From positions 216,032 through 280,031 of the forward strand of contig JAJGOT010000754.1 in the NCBI GenBank assembly GCA_022457155.1: a stretch of 64,000 bases of DNA, written 5' to 3'. Below, piece by piece: positions 1 through 10,100 of the stretch; within the stretch, counting starts at the first letter, position 1; the number at the start of each line of letters is the position of its first letter. Made by a program: the position numbers and the translations under genes. A model generated the notes under the pieces. That model saw only the letters and a program-made list of their open reading frames with translations, ran no database searches and was not told where the DNA came from. Origin of the DNA: Cladopsammia gracilis (taxonomy: Eukaryota; Cnidaria; Anthozoa; Scleractinia; Dendrophylliidae).

Positions 1-147
1 GGGCAAACTTTATCCGCAAATACTGGACACTGGTGCTTGAGGTCGTCAAGGGAAACTGAAGCGGGATACTATAAAGTCGAGAAAAAAAGGAATTTTTATT
101 ATCATATGACCAGTACGGCCCTGAGAGCGCGTTCTTTTCAAAACTAT

Positions 148-359
148 TTAGGGTACGTTCGATTGAACGAATACACAGAATGGTGTCAAAAAATCATGTA
201 TTTCGGGATTTGGGAGCTACTGGAAACTAAACATCTCATATTGCTGTATTATAAGCATGTTTTGGCAGATTTTTTCTGCAAAGGTGCATGAACAAACAAT
301 TCTCAGAGACTATTCTGTTTATTCTTATTCCGGAATACGGTCAATCGAACGCGCCCTTA
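148..359. mobile_element. MITE with TTA target duplication (PIF/Harbinger-like)
   Basis: The element at 151-356 starts GGGTACGTTCGATTG and ends in its near-complement CAATCGAACGCGCCC. TTA flanks both ends (148-150 and 357-359). The inverted repeats extend imperfectly inward. A 3-bp TWA duplication is characteristic of PIF/Harbinger elements. Confidence 0.75.
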
Positions 360-477
360 AAAATTTTCCGTACGAGGAACTTACGCATTAGAGCAAGCTG
401 GACCCAGCTACAAACGCGTACGACATGGCGTGTTAAAATTTGAAACAATTTAGTCTCCAAGTTGGCCTTTTGATAAA

Positions 478-603
478 ATACTTATTGACTAAGTCAGGTC
501 GGGCCGGATATGACGCATGGACCTTCTTGCGCGTTGTCCCTTCTCCATGACCTGGAGCCAAATATTCAGTGCCATTCGGCCCTACCAGTCAGTCAATAAG
601 TAC
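478..603. mobile_element. Short TIR element (MITE)
   Basis: TACTTATTGACTAAGTCAGG at the left is matched in inverse by the right end (GTCAGTCAATAAGTA), with GGGCCG/CGGCCC further in. The element is about 125 bp and non-coding. The exact target duplication is unclear. Confidence 0.6.
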
Positions 604-847
604 ATAATACTCTGAACCAACCAAATACTCGTAAACCTGTAGCTGCTAAAAAAGAATGGCCTAGTTTTCGAGTACGGGATAATTAATTGTGTGGATAATT
701 AATTTTTGACCTTTTGCTCTTGATCTTGATAGTTTTTATCTCGTGAATACGCGAAGCATTGAACGAGATATAGTATACAGGAACAGATATGCAAATTTTC
801 ACTTTTTCCACCATCCGTAAACTTTTTTAATTCCCCAGTGTATTAAG

Positions 848-879
848 AACAACAACAACAACAACAACAACAACAACGA
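848..879. repeat. (CAA)n microsatellite
   Basis: A run of roughly ten AAC/ACA units followed by a few CGA variants. Confidence 0.9.
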
Positions 880-2418
880 CGACAATTTATTTTTCAAATA
901 ATAAAACAAAATATAGTAGCAACCCGCAAATAACTAGAGTTAATCGTGGCGGGTTGCTGCACACCAAACAGTTACAGAAGCTCATTATAAAATAAATGAA
1001 TAAAAATAGATAAGCTAAATAAGGAATGGATAATTGATGATTAGTTACAACAACAAATAAATAAATTAATAATAGAAATAAATAAATTAATTAAGGTGAA
1101 GGGGGGATAAAATGCAGATTTATTATTACAGATGTAGATGTATTACGTGTTAAAAGATGATTGCTGTGGTAAACGTTTTTTAAATCGCCAGTGTAATTAC
1201 GTCATCTGGTTGTCTCGACAGTCTCATTTCACACAATGCATATTTATCTCACGCTAAGATGTTTTGGTCGTGTTAAGGTGGCGCCATATAGTTATTGGCC
1301 AGTCTTCCAAATAAAATATGCATGATCTTATTGCTTTACTTTTTGCGATACTGACCATACATACATGTAGCTTAAGCTTTCTCCTTTACAGAGAAATCTT
1401 ATTTGACAGTCTTGCCTCGTTACCATGGCAACCATTGATTGAGTTGTTGGGCTTGTTGTTCAAGGCTAGCAAACCTCTCGAAGGCTTTTCTAGGTTTTTA
1501 CACGGTACATATGTACGATTTTTGTAAATAAAAAAATCAGTACATAATTTTCGGCAATTTACTCACTTTTTGTTTTTTCTTTTATTGGGTTTGTGCATGT
1601 ACAAAAATTGCTGTCTTGTTTTGTGATCTTGAACCAAATAAAATCCTACTAATTTACCATTATTTATAAAAACATACCGTGAGGAACGAGCGTAATAAAC
1701 GTTTTAGCTACCGTAAAGACCTCTATATTTTCATAATGTCATAAAAAAAACCCGCACGCTTGCGCCTTTTTCGTGCACATGCCTCGCGCGCCAAAAACTG
1801 TATTGAGCCACCTTAAATCTGTTTTACTCTTTGACTTCGACCTCAGTATGGCAGTATGGAAAATTAAAGCCGATCTGTGGACTTAGCCTTACGTTGTTTC
1901 GTATTCACGAGGTGGCCAATTTACCTTATTATCAACTCAGTAGCTGAAATGTTCGCATTGTACGATGTTTCGGTTAAAATGAACGACTGAACTGATTATT
2001 GGCATCGGTTGGTGTTTTCAAAACGTGTAAACGTAAATGTAATTTGTGCATTAAATAACGAAACCCACTCCGAGCCAACCGTAATTGATGGGCAACAGCA
2101 GCACTTCAGGGAGTTATTGTTATTATTAATAAGTGATGAGAGGCTGGTGTTCCTTGATTGGAGGGTTGCATGAGGCGAAAATTTCTTTATTTGTGGATTC
2201 TAAACGTTTGGAATTGATAAGGTTTGTTGATAAACATAGCTGCTGAAATCCGCCTACAAAACACTTATAAGTCGACTCGTACATGTCTCTAAACTTTTAA
2301 ACACTTATCTGAGCACTGATAACCCGAGGAGATGTTGAATCCGCCAATTTTTTGACGAAGTATATGGCACGTTGCCAATATATATATTCAGGGCAAAACG
2401 TTGTATTATAAAGAATTC

Positions 2419-2888
2419 CCACTTAAAGTGCCTATCACCCCTAGAAAGTTATTTTCAGAATCAAATCTATGTATATTGAATAGTTAAATGGTAGATTATT
2501 TCTCGTTTTGAACGTCGCGTTTGTGAGTTCTGAGATTTGAATTTACAAAATGCTAATTAGATGACGTCAACCTGGGAATTTGCCATTGTTTCTACGCCAC
2601 TTTACAATACGTTGTTTACAGCTTCAGGATAATTAATTTAATAAATACTGAAAGTAAACTGTGGAGAGTCAATTGATTCATAAAAAATATTACTTGGAGG
2701 TGAAAACAAGTAGGTGTATAATAAATGATTCCCGTGTTGACGTCATGTAATTAGCATTTTGTTAATTCAAATCTCTATAACTCACTAACACGACGTTCAA
2801 AACGAGAAATATTTTACCATTCAACTATTCAATGCACATAGAGTTGATTTTGAAAATAACTTTCTAGGGTGAGAGGCACTTTAAAATA
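2419..2888. mobile_element. Foldback element with about 155-bp inverted arms, TTAA ends
   Basis: The left arm (2423 to about 2578) reads AGTGCCTATCACC... and the right arm (about 2730-2884) is its diverged inverse complement, ending GGTGAGAGGCACT. Both ends abut TTAA, as in piggyBac-type insertions. The internal spacer is about 150 bp. It is non-coding. Confidence 0.7.
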
Positions 2889-3370
2889 ATTGCCTTCGTT
2901 CAATGAATCTCTTGACTATGTGGCCGTTTTTAACACAGTAGAACGGATCACAGGCATACCAAGCTGAAATGAACTGTCCGTTGAGAATTATAAGGATTTG
3001 GATTTGGAATTCCTATAGGTCGAAACAAATGAACGCATACTTGCTAATTTATTAGAATATCAATAAAAGACTTACTTTTGCCATTTTCTGTTTCCTGTGA
3101 ACGTTGTCTTCTGGAGTCACGGTCTTGTAGTGGTAATTTTAGATGAATTTTCTTACCCCGCTCCTTCCTTCCACGGACGAAAGACTCCAAAAATGACAAA
3201 ACAGACCGAGAGCTCCGCTGGCGGTCGAAAATGAACCAATCAGCTAATCAAAGATTAACTGGTACTAACTGGTGACCAGTATATAAATCCAATTCATTGG
3301 TCAAAAAATATAAATCTTAAAAATTTACATCCACAGTAAAAATTTGAAGTGAACATAAATTCTGATTTTG

Positions 3371-3371
<1 letters not shown>

Positions 3372-3437
<66 letters not shown>
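3372..3437. repeat. (AT)n microsatellite
   Basis: An uninterrupted AT dinucleotide tract of about 65 bp. Confidence 0.95.
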
Positions 3438-3439
<2 letters not shown>

Positions 3440-3668
3440 CAAATTAGTGTGGGAAGGGAGATATGGACAACTAATTGCCTCATAATCTTTGGATCACCAA
3501 CCTATTCTCGTTCGGAAGGCGATTCACAGCGATTTCTGAAATAAATACATAGACAGTTAAAGTGAGAACAGAAATTTTCACAACAAAGATTATGAGTGAA
3601 AAAGTGCCTCAGCCGGGAGTTGAACCCGGGTCTCCTGATAACCGGACTTCCCACACTAATTTGTAAAT
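3436..3668. repeat. Inverted-repeat element containing a minus-strand half tRNA-like copy
   Basis: TTACAAATTAGTGTGGGAAG (from 3436) is repeated in inverse at 3648-3668. Between them, on the minus strand, is the 3' half of the tRNA-like sequence found intact at 3816-3886, with box B but no box A, plus its flank 3549-3604. Confidence 0.55.
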
Positions 3669-3815
3669 TAATTTCCAAGGGGAGTGGACTGTGAATCGCT
3701 GAACGACTGGGTAAAGTGACGCGATCCTAATTGCAGAATTTGTGTAAAAATGTCTCCCAAGAGCTTTCCACTATGAAGCCACAAATGTGTTGTTTGTGTT
3801 TGTGTAAGTGTGGTT

Positions 3816-3892
3816 GTCTCAGTGGCCTAGTGGTAAGGCATCTGTCCGGTTATCAGGAGACCCGGGTTCAACTCCCGGCTGAGGCACTTTTT
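3816..3892 (+). ncRNA. tRNA-like sequence with Pol III boxes and T5 terminator (SINE head or tRNA pseudogene)
   Basis: A 7-bp acceptor stem forms (GTCTCAG with CTGAGGC), with discriminator A. Box A is TGGCCTAGTGG and box B GGTTCAACTCC, both perfect to consensus. The T-stem CCGGG/CCCGG encloses TTCAACT. TTTTT follows at 3888. The anticodon arm is irregular: the loop CCGGTTA has C at position 33 and a T-T mismatch closes it. I do not call it a working tRNA. Its downstream flank repeats in inverse at 3549-3604. Confidence 0.6.
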
Positions 3893-3949
3893 CACTCATA
3901 ATCGTTGTTGTGAAAATTTCTGTTCTCACTATAACTGTCTATATATATA

Positions 3950-5290
3950 TAGCTCAATTTTTGAAAAGGTGTTCAACGAAAATTACAGCAATTTCACTAC
4001 AACAAGCCCAAAAAAGGGTTTTTATGACCCAGATCAGCCCGAAAATCACAGAGAAGAGAGAGAAGAGGGAAACGGAGCGAGAGTCTTTAGTTTTTATATT
4101 GGGGTTTGGAGAACGACAAAAAAACAAGGCCAAGAACATATACAAATTATGCTTACTTGGGGCGACCTCCTTTCAAAAATCCAGGTAGATTTAATGGATT
4201 GGCGACAATGATCGGAAAAAGTGCCAAAAAGCCATTTCCGGCCAAAGTCAGCGCCTTCTGGAACATTCCACAGCGTTTGCTTGATTTTTGAAAAGGTGGT
4301 CAACGAAATTACAGCAATTTCACTACAACAAGCCTAAACAATTTTGAAAATAACCGTCAGTTGTTTTGGTGCGCACGCGTTTGCTAAACATCGGACGCCT
4401 CAGCAATTTTAAAGTGTAATACGTTAACGGTGTTTTAGTCACCGTGAAGAAGAGCACTAAATGTGGTCGAAATATAGGTGTCAGACAAAAAAGTATTGGT
4501 TCGTCTTCATTTGTGACAAATTTATATTATTTTTATGAAAGACTGGACAAGTGGATGCTTGTGACAAGTTTATATATATGTATATGTATACATACCTGGA
4601 TTTTTTAAAAGGGTGTCGCCCTAAGTAACCGTTCCTGAGTATGCATGCTTGGCCTTGATTTTTTTGTCGTTCAAAAACTATCTCTAAAACCCCCATATAA
4701 AAACTAAAGACTGTTGCTAGTCTTTTTGTTCTCTCGCCCTCGCTCCCTTTCCCCTTTCTCTCTTTTCTCTGTGATTTTCGGGCTGATCGGGGTCATAAAA
4801 AACCTTTTTTGGGCTAGCTGTAGTGAAATTGCTGTAATTTTCGTTGACCACCTTTTCAAAAATTCAGCTATATATTTCAAGCCAACGCTGTGGAGTGTTC
4901 CAGAAAGCGCTGAGTTTGGCCGGAAATGGCTTTTTGGTACTTTTCTCGATCATTGTCACCATTCTATTAAGATATATACCTGGATTTTTGAAAAGGGTGT
5001 CGCCCTAAACCGTTCGTGAGTATGCTTGGCCTTGATTAAAAATATTAAACAAACAGCGGTGATAAACATTTTAAAAACATGCATTTTATGAACTTAACGT
5101 TTCGTATGCTAGTCAACATACATTTTCAAAAAGTATAACCTTAATGCTTGGCCTTGTTTTTTTTGTCGTTTAAAAACTATCTCTAAAACCCCCAATATAA
5201 AAACTAAAGACTGTTGCTAGTCTTTTTTTCTCTCGCTCGCTCCCTTTCCCTTTTCTCTCTCTTCTCTGCGGTTTGTATGGAGTCATCAGA
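3950..5290. repeat. Three-copy dispersed repeat, two copies inverted
   Basis: Copy A (about 3956-4318) and copy B (about 4590-5030, opposite orientation) share several hundred bp, including GAAAAGGTGGTCAACGAAA, ATTACAGCAATTTCACTAC and CGGCCAAAGT-type segments. Copy C (about 5145-5275) repeats only the CTAAAACCCCC...CTGTTGCTAG part of copy B. None encodes a recognisable protein. This looks like a non-autonomous transposon family. Confidence 0.65.
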
Positions 5291-5994
5291 GCATGAAAAT
5301 ACCAATATCCCCCCCCCCCCCCAAATTGCAATAAAATGCTGATTTTTGGCAAACGGGCATCTTTTTGTCGTGCTCTTTCCGAATACCTTATCAAATCCCA
5401 TAATTTCGCAAATTTAGGTATTTGTGGCGTGACACTTTAGGACTCTAAGCGCATGCAACTTTTTCAGTTCTATCGATAGGAGATTTCCATGAGTCTACAG
5501 TTGTTATAAGAGCTGTTGTTGTTGATGTGTGGTTCACGTATGCAAATTGGTGTTATTTTATTAGTCCAACTTCATCTGCAAATTCGGTGAGAGCATTGTT
5601 GGTAAACGTTTTCTGAATCTTTGGAATGCACGAAAGCATTGATATGGATCTGGAGTTACCTTCGTTACTTTCGATGGATATGGATAGCGACCACTGCTTC
5701 GATGTATTGAATACTGACATAGTCAATACTCATAGTGGCTAATACAGGGTGCGGTGATTTTCAGCGCGTTTGCAGAAATCTTGTCTTCCCCAGTAGTTTT
5801 ATTTGAATCCATCGTCTATCAGTCTTCCAAAGTGCGGAACTTATTAAAGACCTGAGATGAAGTATTTGTCCAGACGGTTGAACATCAGGAGATTGACTTA
5901 TACAAAGTACGACATCAGGTCTGCCGTTATTTTGGAGACTCTTTGGACGATTTGGTTGGTATACTCCCGGGGCACAGGCGATCAAAGCAACCAC

Positions 5995-6384
5995 AGGCAG
6001 CCCAAGCTTAGTATGCGATGGTTCTTTGTTATTACGCAATTTATAGACTTTGTATGGGAAATTCATTTTAGTCTTGTATATGCTAAAATAAAGCTTTAAT
6101 GTAGAAATGAACTTCACTTACCACAATATTGTGTTTTCCTTGTGTCTTTTATGCAATTTGGGTGCAAATGATGTCTATTTGGTTTTGTGTCTTACGAGTT
6201 TTTGCGATGTCGTTGGTTGTCGTTTCCACTCAGTGGAAACAATAATGAGGTAAGTGAAGTTTATTTCTACATTAAAGATTTATTTTAGCATATATAAGAT
6301 TAAAATGAATTTCCCATACAAAGTCTATGAATCGCTCGTTGCGTAATAACTGAAAGAACCATCGCATACTAAGCTTGGGCTGCC
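5995..6384. repeat. Large inverted repeat, arms about 130 bp
   Basis: The left arm (about 5995-6122) runs GGCAGCCCAAGCTTAGTATG to GAACTTCACTTACC. The right arm (about 6247-6384) is the inverse complement with few changes. The spacer is about 125 bp. It could be a foldback element, and the RNA would form a long hairpin. Confidence 0.7.
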
Positions 6385-6722
6385 TGTGAAGCAACTACCG
6401 GTTAGTGTCAATGAAGTTAAAGATGATCTTTTCCCTTAGAGTCTTAAAAATGTATTTTAATCAACGTCTAATGTTCATTTACACAATCTAAGAAACAGGT
6501 CAAATAATTGTTTTGTTTCCAGACTCCGAAAAGAAGCGGGAAAGTGTAGCTTTGCCTACTGGGGTACTGTTCTTTGGAATGGTGCCTATCAAATGAGATC
6601 AGACCTGAGCCAACTATTTATTAGATTTTTATAAGATGTACAGGTATTGCATAGGAAATATTTAGTATACACTCTCAGAAGGAGCTTTCTTTTTGTAATG
6701 TGTGCTTTTGATTGATTTGCAG

Positions 6723-6916
6723 CGTGAGCTTGGGAGGACTGGGAGGCCTGTGAACTTTGAGCTCCCCGCGAGACCTTCGATTGACGTCATATTAGACGTC
6801 ACAACAAACAAATTCCTCAAAGTCAAAGATGGCTTCCATGGTGGTCAAGTAAACAAGAGTTGTCCGCAAGAAAGAAACCATAAAATGATCTCAAACTCGT
6901 AAATAAACGTTCAGTT
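6723..6916 (+). promoter_or_regulatory. 5' leader/promoter of the C2 gene, with CRE and two short uORFs
   Basis: The leader directly precedes the C2 start codon. A palindromic CRE (TGACGTCA) lies at 6782-6789, with a second GACGTCA half a helical turn or so downstream. Two short upstream ORFs follow, at 6829-6852 (7 codons) and 6885-6902 (5 codons), both closed before the main ATG. A pyrimidine-poor but AG-ending site at 6721-6722 could make this a spliced-in 5' exon; alternatively transcription starts here under the CRE. The sequence does not decide between these. Confidence 0.4.
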
Positions 6917-7135
6917 ATGGGCACAGGAGCTAGTACAGCATCAAGACAGCAGTGGACTGCTGCAGATGAGGACAATTCATCCGTGGTTCTTCAAGATGTT
7001 AGGCCGCGGACGGCCGCTAATGCAAACCTCCCGCCTTCGAACGACATGACGGGTCTGACGAAACTGGTGGAAGCGAAAAACAAGTTTATGAAGATCAAGA
7101 GTAGGGAGAAAAACACAGCATGTTTCCAGAAACAG
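6917..7135 (+). CDS. C2 gene coding exon 1 (residues 1-73)
   Basis: It encodes the MGTGAS start, a low-complexity linker and a Lys-rich stretch. It ends CAG|GTGATT in phase 0. Confidence 0.82.
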
Positions 7136-10100
7136 GTGATTTGATTTATACATTCAATAATGAGTTTAATAAGTGCTCTTCATTTTCTTTCCAGCTCAAC
7201 AAGACGTCAATATGCGATCTTAATTTTCTCATAAAACTATAAAAGCGTCGCTAGATTTAAGCTTAATATACTGTGTGAGCTTAATAACATGCTTGCAAAA
7301 AGTATTGTCTAAAAGCGTTTGTGCCTAACGTTCAACTTTTTAAGGTTGAATTTTTTAATTTGAAGAGACCTCAGTTAATACCGGTATCTGACCTTTCACT
7401 GGAACTGATCCTCTTTTGGATAACATTAATTAGTAAGCTTATATTCTTGGCTTTCACTTACGTCATATCAAAATTCAGAAGCATTAAAAAATAGATTTCG
7501 AATCCAAAATGTTTATGGAATTGTAAAGAGTTCAAAAATACACATCTTGGCCAAATTTTGAAGCGACATACAAACATGCAACAAACAAACAACTTCAGCA
7601 ACTTGCATCTTAGTTTCATGTTTGGCGTTTCCAACATTTTAGCCAGAAATTGAAAAGTGGCCGTCCAGAAGAGATTTTCCATCATAATTTTTTAAAAGAT
7701 TAGGTGCAATTTTCATGAATTTCTTCAAAAAGTGGGCGTCCACAGGACCCCTGGACGCCCTGCTGGCTAAAAGCTTGCCTACATACTGTACATGTATATC
7801 GAGTTCACTTATTGCTTAATCCTTAAAGCCTCAATAGTGATCAGTATCAACTTTCTCCTTGCACTAGCAATGTGTGGTTCCAGAAAATATCCATACCCCC
7901 CCACGGAAGACAGTTGGAAATTCCGAGGGGGAGGGGGGGTTGAAAGGCAGAAATTTCCGAGGGGTTGGGGGGGTTCGCGAGAAGCTTCTTTTCCAGAGGG
8001 TGATAAATCACGAAAAGCACGACGCAATACTTACGTACGCTGTTTAAAAAAAAAATCAGGGCTCCTGTCCATTGAGATGAAGTTAACATTATAAGCTTTA
8101 ATGTTTCTGTTTTTGCTTTGAGTTTGCTAGCGCTGCAAGTTATCCCGGCGAAGAACGAAGTGTTTTTGAACGAAGCATCGTCAAAATGGCGGACGTGACA
8201 GGAAACTCGTCCCCGGACTCCCAGCGGTATCTTGTTTTCGTTGCGACGTATGAAAGTCCCTTCACTTCCGGTCACCGAATATTATTTTTCTTTGTGAATA
8301 CTTGTGAATCAAAATCTCTTCCAATCTTTATTACTTATGAAAATGCAAAGACTATCTCCTAATAAATATATAAAATTATCAGCGCTTTGAAGCAAAGGAG
8401 TGAATTTCGGCTTTTCTTCTGGTTGCCTAGCACGTGATAAATTTCTTCCCCCGATCAAATTTCACGTTCGTCGTAAACATCATCAAACTGAACCGCAGAG
8501 CGCAACAATTTTATTATTTCTAGCGGATAATTGCGAAGCAAACATCGTTCAACGGCGCTTGTTCACAAACATTTGTGTCAAAATGTTTACTATTATTTAT
8601 TTGTAGCGGATAACTGCGAAGCGAACATCATTAAACGGCGCTTGTTCACAAACATTCGCGTGTTTACTTTTATTAAGCTACAAAATATATTTCTAGCGGC
8701 TAGAAGCGCACAAAATTCAACGGCGGCGCTTAAAAAGTCCGGGTAAGTTGCAAGCAGGAAACAGTCGATCGTGACTTTTCATTCTGTAATAGCAGATATA
8801 AAGTGAAAGCTTTTACTTTCGTTTAGCTTCGTTTATATTAAACGGATAACTCAAAAGATGAGACCGAAAAGATAACAAACGATTGAAAGTCATTTATCAA
8901 TTCGGGAAAGAAAGATACTTTTTAGGCTTTTATAAAGCTTTATCACAGGAGGAACATGAAACATGATACATTTTTTTCAGAAAACGTGAACTTTGAACCA
9001 CAACTAGTGATGGTAAAGATGTGAAAATTGTAGCGTACGATCTTTAAAATGAAGATAGAGTTTATACTGTTAAGTTTATTAATAACTTAAGCTTCATTCA
9101 CGTAACCGAGTCTTCATTTTTTAAGTACAAAACCTTTTGGAATTTCCGAGGGGAGGAGTGGGTCCATGTTTTAAAATACTGGAATTTCCTGGGGGGTGGG
9201 GGGGTCACCAAACACCCCCTGGAAGGGAAATTCCTGGGGGGTGGGGGGGTGAAAACTAAAGTGCCTTCCGTCGGGGGGGTATGGATATTTTCTGGAACCA
9301 CACAATGCATAATCAAGGAGAGAGGTCATGAGAATTAAGACAATGATCACACTGGATGGATTGTCTTGATCCTGTAACAACTTCTCTTGACTTACATGTA
9401 CATGTACATGTATGTCATAAGAAATGTGCATGTATGGTGACCAGCAAGAAGATTTTGTATGTTTCTACTAAGGCTGTAAAGTGCAACTAACCCCAATTTT
9501 TTTCTTTCGCTAAACAAAATCTCCGGTTTGTCCTGATTACTTGTGCGAAAAAATATCGTAATAATTGATAAAATCGCCGCGTTTCTACAGCTGTTTGAAG
9601 TTCGGTGCTTCTGCCCCATTACCGAGCATTTGTGAGAGCTGGGTACAAACTTTGCTGTGACGTCATCGAAGGAGGCCATTTGCCGCGTTCTCATAAGCAT
9701 ATCACCACGAAGCGACAAAGGAAGAGGCATTTTAATGTAAATGGTACTCGAAAGCCAAAAACGGGATTTTGTGCACTCCGACAACTTTTTTGTGTTTGCC
9801 CACAGTTCCTTTGCTCTTCACATCAGGAAAATCAATCTCCTTCGATGACATCACAAGACGTCTAGCAAAACTCAGACCCATTCTTCACATTGCTCGGTAC
9901 TGGCCGAAAGAACCCCCAAAATTTGAAACTTTAAAAAAAAAACGTAAAAAATCAAGGACAAATGCTATGGTAAAAAAATTTTCACACAGGTAATCAGGAC
10001 AATTAGGAGATTTCGTTTGGCGAAAAGGGTTAGTTGCACTTTAAGGGTTACATGTGAGTATTCAATACTGCAAAGTGGAAGAGAGGGTGGGGGTATGAAG

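Larger units (their letters stand above)
360..2420. other. Non-coding stretch
   Basis: AT-rich DNA with scattered stops in all frames. Apart from the MITE and the microsatellite listed separately I see no gene or repeat structure I can support. An open stretch at 1318-1527 has no recognisable product. Confidence 0.5.

Noticed and set aside
1318..1527. 69-codon hydrophobic open frame
   Set aside because: It has no supporting signals; the TTACCATGGCAACCATTG sequence inside is repeat-like.
3816..3886. Functional tRNA gene
   Set aside because: The anticodon loop lacks T33 and its stem has a mismatch. The sequence is part of a longer repeat, so a SINE-like or pseudo-tRNA call is safer.
5761..6117. 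118-codon minus-strand open frame
   Set aside because: It overlaps the arm of a large inverted repeat, has no recognisable domain and no partner exons.
8186..8340. Short plus-strand open frame starting ATGGCGGACGTGAC
   Set aside because: It sits inside the 1.4-kb TIR element, and ATGGCGGAC-like words are common in such repeats. No splice partners were seen.
9392..9784. 130-codon minus-strand open frame
   Set aside because: It lies inside intron 1 of the C2 gene beside repeat sequence and shows no protein family features.
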